Positions 51,064-57,688 of a stretch of DNA of 62,246 nucleotides are shown piece after piece. Source of the DNA: a virus. Numbering within the stretch: the first letter of the stretch is position 1; the number at the start of each line of letters is the position of its first letter. The stretch is from positions 1-62,246 of the IMG/VR virus record IMGVR_UViG_3300033142_001129. One strand, written 5' to 3'. The notes under the pieces are model-generated. The model was not told the DNA's origin. It worked only from the letters and a program-made list of their open reading frames with translations, and did not search any database. Made by a program: the position numbers and the translations under genes.

Positions 51064-51365
51064 TCTACCCCCTTTAAGTTATATTTAATGCTTTCCCCTG
51101 TATTTAGGTCTGTCTTGTGAAAGTTATATTTAATTCTTTTGCCTGTTTTTAGGTGTATCCTGTCAAAACTTATTCCAAGCAACCTACAAGCCTCTATCCC
51201 GATTGGACCGCCGAACACCCCAGGGTTGCCCCTGGTGTCTTTTAAGCAGCGCCAACACCATACAAGGCCCTGGAATTCAGACCACTCGACCTCGCCATTG
51301 CATAAGTCGCAGGACATTTCGTAAGCCGATGGTGACATAACATATACCCATTCACGCCTTTTCAT
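51060..51365 (-). CDS. Zinc-ribbon protein, conserved in phages
   Basis: A 101-residue protein with YVMSPSAYEMSCDLCNGE and VWCWRC, a four-Cys zinc ribbon, followed by GVFGGPIGIEACRLLGISFDRIHLKTGKRIKY. I have seen the pattern SPSAYEMSCDLC...WSEFEGLIWC in phages, where the role is unknown. Overlaps the genes on both sides by four bases. Confidence 0.65.
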   Translation of the reverse strand: MKRREWVYVMSPSAYEMSCDLCNGEVEWSEFQGLVWCWRCLKDTRGNPGVFGGPIGIEACRLLGISFDRIHLKTGKRIKYNFHKTDLNTGESIKYNLKGVE

Positions 51366-51658
51366 TGTTTTGTTATCCCTTTCGGTGGAACGGTTAAAAT
51401 TTTCTTAGCCATTTTTTCAATATTTGCGGCCATCTGGATAGCTGCGTGCGGTGAAATGGTAAAAGAATCAATTTTCGTTGAAAATGCAATATTAACCTGA
51501 TTTAAAAATTCTGATATTTTAACCTGGATCTGTTTGGTTCCCGAGGGCATACCTGTGGGATTTACGGGCAGAGGATGTTTGAGCATTTCCTCTTTTTTTA
51601 ACGCTGCACCTTCCCTCATTGTAAAATCATTAATTATATCTTCAGAGCTCCTATCCAT
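51362..51658 (-). CDS. 98-residue protein, unknown
   Basis: A 98-residue protein with SGTKQIQVKISEFLNQVNIAFSTKIDSFTISPHAAIQMAANIEKMAKKIL. Helical with a beta strand. No family recognised. Coupled to both neighbours by short overlaps. Confidence 0.5.
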   Translation of the reverse strand: MDRSSEDIINDFTMREGAALKKEEMLKHPLPVNPTGMPSGTKQIQVKISEFLNQVNIAFSTKIDSFTISPHAAIQMAANIEKMAKKILTVPPKGITKQ

Positions 51659-51881
51659 TATTCATCCCCTTTTCTTTTTTATAGTTTTCAATAGCTTCCA
51701 TATGAGCCTCGTTTATTTTTTTCAGCCTGTTCCTTTCAATATCCTGGGCCTCCATTAAAGCCTCAATTATATGTTTTCGCTCTCTAATCATGCGCTTTTC
51801 AGTTACTTCAACTCCAACAAAAGGCCCAAATATAGCGAGCGTAACAAAAGAAATAACAATCAGCATGTAGTTTATATTCAT
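51651..51881 (-). CDS. Membrane-anchored coiled-coil protein
   Basis: A 76-residue protein with an N-terminal transmembrane segment (YMLIVISFVTLAIFGPFVG) and a charged helix (EKRMIRERKHIIEALMEAQDIERNRLKKINEAHMEAIENYKKE). The stop overlaps the next gene. Could anchor or regulate replication at the membrane; unassigned. Confidence 0.55.
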   Translation of the reverse strand: MNINYMLIVISFVTLAIFGPFVGVEVTEKRMIRERKHIIEALMEAQDIERNRLKKINEAHMEAIENYKKEKGMNNG

Positions 51882-52087
51882 TACCCCTCCTTTTCTTCCA
51901 GCGGATATTCACACATTCCCTCTTTAAAATATCTGCAATAAAATATATTATAATGATCTTGCGGACATAAACATTCTTGTTTAGCCTTCTGATCTCTTTT
52001 GAAAATTATGTAATATCCGTAAGTAACCAGGATAATTAACAGACAGAGGAAAATTCCTACAACTATGCCTTTTTGGTATGGGTCCAT
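51881..52087 (-). CDS. Membrane protein with cysteine-rich tail
   Basis: A 68-residue protein with one transmembrane segment (GIVVGIFLCLLIILVTYGYYII) and a cytoplasmic or periplasmic cysteine-rich end (CLCPQDHYNIFYCRYFKEGMCEYP). Shares one base with the next start. Unassigned. Confidence 0.55.
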   Translation of the reverse strand: MDPYQKGIVVGIFLCLLIILVTYGYYIIFKRDQKAKQECLCPQDHYNIFYCRYFKEGMCEYPLEEKEG

Positions 52088-52623
52088 CCTATTTCCTTTT
52101 CGGTGTCTTTAAAGAGATTGTTGGTTATTTGCGTTAATTTTTCTGGTGAGTCTGTAATTAATAAATCTGTTTTATTATTACTAACAACCCGATAAGCTTC
52201 TATAAAATCCTTAACAAACCACTTTTCCTCAGATTCCTTCATATTACTACATAGAGCTGACCATGGGAATCTTTTTTCCATTAGCCATGTTGTTATTTTA
52301 TCGTCAAAATTTGGTTGCCAGGAAGCTCCCCGCTGCCGGATCTGACATAAAACCTCTGTTGCTTGTATTGCTGCCAAGGCTTCTATTGCTGGTTGTTGCG
52401 ACTCAATTGCTTTAACAAAGACGCCTACCGCTGGCATCCTGTTATAAATCCAATCATACATAACTTTTGTAAAAGCTTTCGCAACTTCTTCCATTGGAAA
52501 TTGTTTTAAAACTGTAAAATAAAGATTAAGTTGATCTTTTGTTATTTCTGGAACACTACAATTAATCTCAAAAGCTTTCATAAAAGTTGCGAACTTAGCT
52601 ACATCATTCTTTGATTGTCTCAT
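52063..52623 (-). CDS. Putative replication accessory (helicase-loader-like) protein
   Basis: A 186-residue protein (DVAKFATFMKAFEINCSVPEITKDQLNLYFTVLKQFPMEEVAKAFTKVMYDWIYNRMPAVGVFVKAI, EEKWFVKDFIEAYRVVS). The order initiator then this gene is the lambda O-P type layout, and the helical N-terminal part resembles small loader-type proteins, though I cannot name a family. The start at 52623 lies inside the end of the initiator frame once that frame is restored, giving coupled translation, with GAGG nine bases upstream. Confidence 0.55.
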   Translation of the reverse strand: MRQSKNDVAKFATFMKAFEINCSVPEITKDQLNLYFTVLKQFPMEEVAKAFTKVMYDWIYNRMPAVGVFVKAIESQQPAIEALAAIQATEVLCQIRQRGASWQPNFDDKITTWLMEKRFPWSALCSNMKESEEKWFVKDFIEAYRVVSNNKTDLLITDSPEKLTQITNNLFKDTEKEIGWTHTKKA

Positions 52624-53417
52624 TAATAAAATCCTCATATGGGTTTCTAATATTACCTTTTTTGTCGTTATATTTACCGCTTAATACTTTTGCAAAATTA
52701 GTCGGGCGCACCAACCAGAATAGATCAGCCGTCCAGCCGGTGTCGTTGTCACCCATTAAAAATTTACTCTTACCAACATATATAAAAAACTTTTCCCAAT
52801 TTTCTATAATCTGCCTTTTAGGATCTTCTCGCCAGCGCCCAATTTTCTATAATCTGCCTTTTAGGATCTTCTCGCCAGCGTGTCCTTAAGTGATTTTCAG
52901 AAGCGTCCGGCCATGATTCAATATGCGGAAGACTCGGTAATATTTTATGATAAAGTCCAATTATTTTTTTTTGTGGACAGGGAGGGGGCTTATACCCCTT
53001 TCCCTTAAGGGGTATATCTTCTTCTGCTTCTTCTTCTGCTTCTTCTTCTGTCTTGAGGATTTTCGGAGCGTCTGCGGAGGGACTACGGAGTTTACGCCTC
53101 GTCCACTCCCCTATTATTTCCGTGAATTTAGGAATAAAAACAATAACTTGTTCGTCATTAAAGGTTATTTCCCACTTGCCCGACTTTTGAATGTGTTTCA
53201 AACACTTCATAACGAGTGTGGATTGTCTTTTGTTTAACTTTCGACTGAGATATGATCGTGTTACGTTTAACTTCCAATCGTGTTTTGTTTTAAACTCCCG
53301 ACTGTAGATTTCTAAAACCCCAAAAAACACTAAATATCCATCAGCTCCAAACCTATCCATCAGGTCAAATATAAAAGGATCATCAAGGCTATCTGAGATA
53401 TGTTTAAACCACTTGAT
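52604..53417 (-). pseudogene. Phage replication initiator, frameshifted by a 43-bp tandem duplication
   Basis: The first 195 or so codons encode a typical phage replisome-organiser/DUF4373-like domain: KWFKHISDSLDDPFIFDLMDRFGADGYLVFFGVLEIYSRE, then a winged-helix region, an acidic linker (TEEEAEEEAEED) and a C-terminal domain. In the present sequence the frame ends at 52818 after IIENWALARRS. Removing one copy of the 43-bp repeat (52795-52880) restores the normal ending: NWEKFFIYVGKSKFL, then TGWTADLFWLVRPTNFAKVLSGKY, stop at 52604. So the gene is either broken, switchable, or mis-assembled. The only sensible start is ATC at 53417, six bases after GGAGG. Confidence 0.75.
52795..52880. repeat. 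Exact 43-bp tandem duplication in the replication initiator
   Basis: Two identical adjacent 43-bp copies (52795-52837 and 52838-52880), starting CCCAATTTTC and ending CGCCAGCG. 43 is not a multiple of three, so the frame shifts. The flanks differ on both sides. Natural slippage, a phase-variable switch or an assembly join error could each produce this. Confidence 0.95.
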
Positions 53418-53556
53418 TTGACACCTCCAAAAAACAGAAGCTCTCAGGAACATGATCGGTTGCGATACCGCTCTTAACATTACTGTTAAAAGATTCCTGA
53501 GAGCTTCTCTGTCTTGCAAGTTTTATTAGTTTTACGCATTTCATCATTAGTTTCAT
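53404..53556 (-). CDS. Possible 50-residue leader peptide over the attenuator
   Basis: A frame from ATG 53556 (MKLMMKCVKLIKLARQRS) runs through the whole terminator hairpin and stops at 53404, 14 bases past the ATC start of the initiator, so translation of one could feed the other. Shine-Dalgarno sequence is weak (GGGGGAAT). Low confidence that it is translated. Confidence 0.3.
   Translation of the reverse strand: MKLMMKCVKLIKLARQRSSQESFNSNVKSGIATDHVPESFCFLEVSNQVV
53436..53508 (-). terminator. Intrinsic terminator/attenuator just before the replication initiator
   Basis: Perfect 15-bp stem: AGAAGCTCTCAGGAA (53508-53494 on the leftward strand) pairs with TTCCTGAGAGCTTCT (53450-53436), with a 43-base loop that has its own 6-bp hairpin (TTAACA/TGTTAA), and a GTTTTTT tract directly after. 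The GGAGG of the initiator starts right after the T run. This is a complete rho-independent terminator inside the leader, so it can only make sense if read-through is controlled. Confidence 0.75.
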
Positions 53557-53594
53557 ATTCCCCCACTACTAAAACATTTTAAAAAAGTCAACAA

Positions 53595-53726
53595 CTAAAA
53601 CCACATGGCGCAAAATAAAAAACCGAGTACAAATCCTATAAACAAACTAATACCCATAATCCATAAGTCTCTGCTTAACTCAGGGCTTATTCTTTGTTCG
53701 TAAAGTTTTGGTTTGTATTCTGTCAT
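53595..53726 (-). CDS. Small membrane protein
   Basis: A 43-residue protein with a polar start (MTEYKPKLYEQRISPELSRDL) and one transmembrane segment (WIMGISLFIGFVLGFLFCAMWF). It is the gene before the initiator leader. Unassigned. Confidence 0.55.
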   Translation of the reverse strand: MTEYKPKLYEQRISPELSRDLWIMGISLFIGFVLGFLFCAMWF

Positions 53727-53730
53727 TGAT

Positions 53731-53937
53731 TTAATCTCCATATAATATTTCCCTGGTGTTGTCTTTTAGTTCTTGCCAGACTGTAAATCCATTTCCAGGT
53801 TGCGCTTGCAGACGCTTAAACAATTCTTTTCCTTTTGGCGGACATTGTTTAATTAAAAATTCTACCATATAAAGCAAATCACCAACAGACTCTGCTTCAA
53901 GCATAATTAAATTACGCCCTTGCGTTACATGGTTCAT
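53731..53937 (-). CDS. Small protein, unknown
   Basis: A 68-residue protein (MNHVTQGRNLIMLEAESVGDLLYMVEFLIKQCPPKGKELFKRL). The start at 53937 is chosen because AGGAGG lies eight bases upstream; an in-frame start at 53961 lacks such a site. Helical. It follows the regulator gene. Confidence 0.55.
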   Translation of the reverse strand: MNHVTQGRNLIMLEAESVGDLLYMVEFLIKQCPPKGKELFKRLQAQPGNGFTVWQELKDNTREILYGD

Positions 53938-53977
53938 GGCTTTACCTCCTGTTTTAGCCACTCCAGGACATAGCTCC

Positions 53978-54175
53978 TTAGAACAGCTCTTTCTGCGCCG
54001 TCCTCAAAAATTTACTTATTTTTTGCCGTTCTTCTTGAGTTGGGTCGTATAGGCCGGTGATTATCCGGCTGAAGCGGGCATGTTCTATGCCTGTCCCCTT
54101 AACTAAATCTTTGTTTCTCCAGCCATTTTTCCTAATGGCGCTTAATAGTTTGTGTCTATAATTTCTTACTTTCAA
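53978..54175 (-). CDS. Cro/C1-type helix-turn-helix regulator
   Basis: A 65-residue protein with a Cro/C1-like HTH: LLSAIRKNGWRNKDLVKGTGIEHARFSRIITGLYDPTQEERQKISKFL. It starts with TTG at 54175, preceded by AGGAGGG. The gene is the first leftward gene and lies beside the operator-like inverted repeats at 54203-54256, so it probably controls both divergent promoters. There is no integrase, so it is more likely an early/late switch than a lysogeny repressor. Confidence 0.75.
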   Translation of the reverse strand: MKVRNYRHKLLSAIRKNGWRNKDLVKGTGIEHARFSRIITGLYDPTQEERQKISKFLRTAQKELF

Positions 54176-54202
54176 AGGTTGCCCTCCTGTAATTTAAAAT
54201 CA

Positions 54203-54222
54203 ATGGTATCAATAAGTACCAT
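54203..54222. promoter_or_regulatory. Operator-like inverted repeat ATGGTA-N8-TACCAT
   Basis: Perfect 6-bp half-sites with 8-base spacing, 28 bases upstream of the regulator start and overlapping the expected -10 of the leftward promoter. The size and symmetry fit a dimeric HTH regulator. Confidence 0.55.
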
Positions 54223-54241
54223 AAGGGTTGGCTAATGTCAA
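54213..54241 (-). promoter_or_regulatory. Leftward promoter for the regulator operon
   Basis: On the minus strand TTGACA (54241-54236), 17-base spacer, then a weak -10 TACTTA (54218-54213), which coincides with the operator half-site. The perfect -35 is the main evidence. Confidence 0.4.
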
Positions 54242-54256
54242 GAACTATTATTCTTG
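54239..54256. promoter_or_regulatory. Second inverted repeat CAAGAA-N6-TTCTTG
   Basis: Perfect 6-bp arms in the divergent region between the two promoters, overlapping the leftward -35. It could be a second operator or a site for a host regulator. Confidence 0.45.
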
Positions 54257-54296
54257 TCTGGAATGGAATAAAATGAATAATAATTCAAAATAACTC

Positions 54297-54326
54297 TTGA
54301 CACCGTTTTTGGTTTGTGCCTATAAT
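54297..54326 (+). promoter_or_regulatory. Consensus sigma70 promoter for the early rightward operon
   Basis: TTGACA (54297-54302), an 18-base spacer and TATAAT (54321-54326), both perfect consensus hexamers; the start of transcription would be near 54333 with a leader of about 40 bases and a strong ribosome binding site (AAAGGAGG) before the first gene. Confidence 0.8.
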
Positions 54327-54373
54327 AAGCCAAAGTCGAAAAGGATTAGCCTAAATCAAAAAGGAGGTTTAAA

Positions 54374-54571
54374 ATGTATTTTGCAATAGATGAAAGCACC
54401 AAAGAGGTGGTTGACCAAAACGGTGTAAGGTTTACAGCCGGCCAGTTTCAGGAAATAAGAGAAAGGTACGACAGGCTTAATAAACCGCTTGATATGACCC
54501 TGAGTTGCCAAAGGCTTGTACGTTATAGATATGATTGGGGAAAGCTCGCTAAATTTTATAACGAAAACTAA
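54374..54571 (+). CDS. First early protein, unknown
   Basis: A 65-residue protein (YFAIDESTKEVVDQNGVRFTAGQFQEIRERYDRLNKPLDMTLSCQRLVRYRYDWGKLAKFYNEN). No family recognised. It is the first gene after the strong early promoter, so it may be an early host-takeover protein. Strong ribosome binding site. Confidence 0.6.
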   Translation: MYFAIDESTKEVVDQNGVRFTAGQFQEIRERYDRLNKPLDMTLSCQRLVRYRYDWGKLAKFYNEN

Positions 54572-54746
54572 AAATCCCAACCACCAACCCAGCCAGACAC
54601 ACCTTCGGGAATGTGAAAACCCGGGAAGGCGAAAGGGTTTAAAGTCCATCCATCAGACCTCACAGGCTCAAGCCGTGATAGCGTGATGGGTGAAGAAAGG
54701 AAAGCGGGAGGCTACGAACCAACATTAATTTTTAAAGGAGATTAAA
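54572..54746 (+). ncRNA. Structured RNA region in the early operon
   Basis: No open frame. Two folds are visible. First, CCTTC-GGG (54602-54609) pairs with CCC-GAAGG (54620-54629), and the same CCC can instead pair in AAACCC/GGGTTT (54617-54622 with 54635-54640), so the two hairpins exclude each other, as in a switch. Second, CCATCA (54650-54655) pairs with TGATGG (54684-54689) and encloses CAC/GTG and GGC/GCC with a TCAA loop. The region ends with AGGCTACGAA (54709-54718), complementary to the 3' end of the next RNA region. Could be a riboregulator, processed small RNA or leader; unidentified. Confidence 0.5.
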
Positions 54747-55013
54747 ATGCTATACGATTCAGATGGAAGAGACTCTATATCTACAGAAAGATTACCTGAA
54801 AGATGTGAACCTGACTATGAAAGCATGGTTGAAAGAATTAACAAAAAGATTGCAAAAACTTCGGCTTTTAAGGACGCAGCTTTGGACTATTTTGATGGGA
54901 AAAGAGCAAGCGGGAAAATGGCAGAGCTTATTGGCGAGTTGGTAACTGAAGAACGTCAGCTTTCGCAAGAACGATATAGCCTTATTAAACGCCAAGAAGC
55001 AGCTAAAAGCTAA
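54747..55013 (+). CDS. Early protein, unknown, helical
   Basis: An 88-residue helical, charged protein (YESMVERINKKIAKTSAFKDAALDYFDGKRASGKMAELIGELVTEERQLSQERYSLIKRQEA). Good ribosome binding site (AAAGGAG). It lies between two structured RNA regions. Unassigned. Confidence 0.6.
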   Translation: MLYDSDGRDSISTERLPERCEPDYESMVERINKKIAKTSAFKDAALDYFDGKRASGKMAELIGELVTEERQLSQERYSLIKRQEAAKS

Positions 55014-55028
55014 AAGCAATAAGTAAAG

Positions 55029-55325
55029 AGGCTACAAGAACAGTGTGCGCCCCTCAGTGAGGGCAGCTATAGCAGGGACGGCACAGCCAGCGCGCAATGC
55101 ATGCGCCGTTAATATAATTGCTTGCGAAACTGAGCGACCTGGCGGGGGCGCATATCCATCTTGGCTGCGGGAATTAAAGCCACTACAGGGCGTAGGTAAG
55201 TAGCAGTAGTCTGGAACCTGACAAAAACGCTGCAAATTTAATTCCCGTAGCCATTAACAAGCAGGCTGCGGAGGCCGCCGCCGAGTGAGGTCGGCGAAAC
55301 CGCTGTGAAACGGTCTTCGTAGCCT
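55029..55325 (+). ncRNA. Large structured RNA, about 300 bases, unknown class
   Basis: No gene in this stretch. The ends close on each other: AGGCTAC (55029-55035) with GTAGCCT (55319-55325). Inside are a 16-bp helix (55163-55178 with 55237-55252, one G-U pair), hairpins CCCTC/GAGGG, GCGCA/TGCGC, CTAC/GTAG, a 6-bp CGCCGA/TCGGCG and ACCG/CGGT. The region is more GC-rich than its flanks. This looks like a folded RNA rather than a spacer. I do not recognise it as tmRNA, RNase P, group I intron or a known phage RNA (GOLLD, ROOL), though I cannot exclude a distant relative. Confidence 0.6.
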
Positions 55326-55347
55326 AACTATTAAGAGAGAAATCACA

Positions 55348-55452
55348 ATGGATGAAATCAGAGTAAAACTTGTCATTTATTATTTACAGACACGCACAAA
55401 AAGCTTTAAGGAAGCTTTAAGATTAGCTAAAGAGTTTATGGGAGAAACATAA
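55348..55452 (+). CDS. 34-residue early peptide
   Basis: A 34-residue peptide (MDEIRVKLVIYYLQTRTKSFKEALRLAKEFMGET), helical. The ribosome binding site is weak (AGAGAGAAA); the start lies 23 bases after the structured RNA. Stop is 13 bases before the next ATG. Confidence 0.5.
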   Translation: MDEIRVKLVIYYLQTRTKSFKEALRLAKEFMGET

Positions 55453-55465
55453 AAAAGGAGGAATA

Positions 55466-56638
55466 ATGGGAATTCAAGCATTAGAGAAAATCAAGGAGTT
55501 GATACCGGCTGAGGATTATAACGCTCTGTCTGGTATTGTTGGGAAAGACGTCATTTTTTTGGGCGAAAACGAGGCTTTTGCCTTAAAGGATAACGAGGGT
55601 GAAATTAGAGCCTTTAAACAGCGAGTGACGCTTTCCCACAAAGAAGGAACATTGATTCAACCCGTAAAGGGCGGGCCTTTCGTTATAAGCGCACAGGGTT
55701 ATGAAGTTTGGGCGGAAGCTGCTGGGGCTTGTGTAATCTTTCCTAAAGAGGTTCTTGTCGGGGGGCAATGGCAACCAAACCCCCATGTAGAACGGGACGA
55801 GACAAACAGACGAATACTCGCAGTACACGCAAGGGCTGTAGCCTTTCGGTTTTCTTCTAAGGGTATTCCCCAGGTGTCGGACTGGTCCACAATTTTTGAT
55901 ACTCCATCTTATCGCATGATAGACCTGTTGGCCAAAGCTAAAAGCACACCCCAGGCGTTCAGGTTGCTTCCTACAGGCGATAACCCAGATGGAAAGGGTA
56001 CATGGGCAGCATATCCGTTCGACGAAAGCATAACGCTGTGGATCAACACTTCTCACGATGAAGCGTTAAAGTGGTTTTCTCAGATCCTTAACAGAGAAAA
56101 GAAAGCCCTTGACTTCGCTCAGACATTTGCAAAAAGAAACGCCCTGAAACACCTTTCCGGCCTTCAAAAAGCACAATCAAACGTCTGGACTCTTTCTGTT
56201 CTTTGTTGGCGTCCCACCTCCGGAAACATAATTAAATGGGATGCTACTCAGTATATCAAACTTCAAGACAAGGTTGGCTCGCTGATTACCGGCAATGGTG
56301 ACGATTTTGCGCCCAATGTAAAGCAAATCGAATCGCAATCAGGACAGGAAAGAGTATCTGACGAGGAAGGCTTTGAAGGGATTGAAAAAGAGATCGATCC
56401 TGAAGACCAAGAGCCTGCCGAGACTAAAAAAGACGAACCAGAAACAAACAAGACTAATGCAGTATCATCCGAAGAGCAAAAGGTTATAAAAAATTATGAG
56501 GTAGCAAGGGACTCGTTTCCGGACGAATACGCCGCCGCTACAAAAAAATTAGGATTAATAGGGAAAACCCTGGCCATTGAAGACATGAACGCTATTTATA
56601 AAAGGGTTACGGACAGACTGAACGAACAGGCGGTATAA
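55466..56638 (+). CDS. Putative RecT/Sak-type single-strand annealing protein
   Basis: A 390-residue protein. The core (about 1-270) has IQALEKIKELIPAEDYNAL, QRVTLSHKEGTLIQPVKGG, YEVWAEAAGACVIFPKEVLVGG and a helix FAQTFAKRNALKHLSGLQKAQ, which recalls the RecT-like annealing proteins; the acidic linker (EEGFEGIEKEIDPEDQEPAETKKDEPE) and a C-terminal helical end follow. The gene is upstream of the SMC-like ATPase, a frequent pairing of annealing protein and nuclease/ATPase in phages. Function is inferred and a DNA-binding role is more secure than the exact family. Ribosome binding site AAAGGAGG. Confidence 0.55.
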   Translation: MGIQALEKIKELIPAEDYNALSGIVGKDVIFLGENEAFALKDNEGEIRAFKQRVTLSHKEGTLIQPVKGGPFVISAQGYEVWAEAAGACVIFPKEVLVGGQWQPNPHVERDETNRRILAVHARAVAFRFSSKGIPQVSDWSTIFDTPSYRMIDLLAKAKSTPQAFRLLPTGDNPDGKGTWAAYPFDESITLWINTSHDEALKWFSQILNREKKALDFAQTFAKRNALKHLSGLQKAQSNVWTLSVLCWRPTSGNIIKWDATQYIKLQDKVGSLITGNGDDFAPNVKQIESQSGQERVSDEEGFEGIEKEIDPEDQEPAETKKDEPETNKTNAVSSEEQKVIKNYEVARDSFPDEYAAATKKLGLIGKTLAIEDMNAIYKRVTDRLNEQAV

Positions 56639-56650
56639 AAGGGGGTAGCC

Positions 56651-57637
56651 ATGATAACAAGAGTTTCAGTGGTAGGGTTTAAGGGGTTAGAATTCACCCA
56701 CCGCTTAAAAAAGCGTAATCTCATTATAGGGCCTAACGGATCGGGCAAAAGCGCCATATCGGACACGATAGCGCTCACGGTTAATGGCAGGATTCCAGGA
56801 GCCGGAAAAACAAATCAAGCAATCATGGACGCCTTTGCGTCAAATAGTAAGATGTTTGTCGGCGTAGGCGTTGGAGATGAAGCACTATTCGAACGCCGGT
56901 TTATCCGGAATAGCAAAGGCAAGGTTACCCAAAAGTTCCAGGCGGGAAGCGGTCTGGTCACAAAAGAAAAGTTTATATCTGACTTTTCAGTGGCAGGCAA
57001 GCCGACAATTATTGATCTTTCCGCTTTTATTGGTCTTTCCGACCAAAAGAAAATCGATAATGTTTTTGAGTTGTATCCGCCAAAGGGCGACGTTATGGGC
57101 CTGCACGATCAGATTGAAGCTGCTACAGAGAGCCTAAACGAACTAACCACCACAATAAAACAAACAGAAGGGGTTATCGAAAAACTCACCGCTGATCAGG
57201 CAGAAATAGAACTACCTGCAGGGACCCTGGCCGAAGTTAATCAAGAGATAGAGAGAACCACCGCAGAAGTGAAGCTCGCCAGGAAAAACCTTTACACAGC
57301 ACAACAAAAAGAGGCTGAAAAAAAGGCAGCAGAAAAAGCCGAGGCAGCAGCCGCCGAGAATGCCAGAAGTGAAAAAGAAATTCTCGCCATGGCGGAAAGT
57401 GAAGAAAGTCCGGTGGAACCACCCGCAAATAGACCACAGCTCGGTGGAGATCCGGGTTATACGGCAAGAAACAGTGAAGACTTCCAGGATAGAGTTCACC
57501 CAGGCCCCAAGCCGGTCGAACCATCAGAAAACCCCGCAAGAATCAGCATATGGGCTATTATTAAAACCATAGAAAAAGCTGGGTGTACGTCATGCGCCGC
57601 ATTACTTCAGTGCAAAAAGGAATTGCGGAAATATTAA
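56651..57637 (+). CDS. SMC/Rad50-like ATPase, N-terminal half (split gene)
   Basis: A 328-residue N-terminal half of an SMC/Rad50/SbcC-like ATPase: Walker A GPNGSGKS (27-34), a coiled-coil arm from about 155 to 240 (LNELTTTIKQTEGVIEKLTAD, ENARSEKEI), a Pro-rich linker and a short CTSC...C end (near 312-321) that resembles the zinc hook at the tip of the coiled coil. It lacks the LSGGQ signature and Walker B, which are encoded separately at 58791-59363. Between the halves lie two inserted gene cassettes. The two polypeptides would have to assemble through their coiled coils and hook. Two paralogue types (RecF-like and Rad50-like) are possible. Confidence 0.7.
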   Translation: MITRVSVVGFKGLEFTHRLKKRNLIIGPNGSGKSAISDTIALTVNGRIPGAGKTNQAIMDAFASNSKMFVGVGVGDEALFERRFIRNSKGKVTQKFQAGSGLVTKEKFISDFSVAGKPTIIDLSAFIGLSDQKKIDNVFELYPPKGDVMGLHDQIEAATESLNELTTTIKQTEGVIEKLTADQAEIELPAGTLAEVNQEIERTTAEVKLARKNLYTAQQKEAEKKAAEKAEAAAAENARSEKEILAMAESEESPVEPPANRPQLGGDPGYTARNSEDFQDRVHPGPKPVEPSENPARISIWAIIKTIEKAGCTSCAALLQCKKELRKY

Positions 57638-57688
57638 AAGTTTTATGTCATGACGTATAATCTTATGTTATAAGCTGGTTCTTAAATT

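Noticed and set aside
52818-53519. Replication initiator start at 53519
   Set aside because: The first 34 codons would lie in the terminator hairpin and do not match the family; the family start coincides with the ATC after GGAGG.
54356-54649. Leftward 97-residue frame over the first early gene
   Set aside because: It is antisense to a gene with a perfect promoter and ribosome binding site and has no start signal of its own.
55014-55347. tmRNA or RNase P RNA
   Set aside because: I see neither a tRNA-like end with CCA and tag frame nor the conserved RNase P core sequences; the class stays unassigned.
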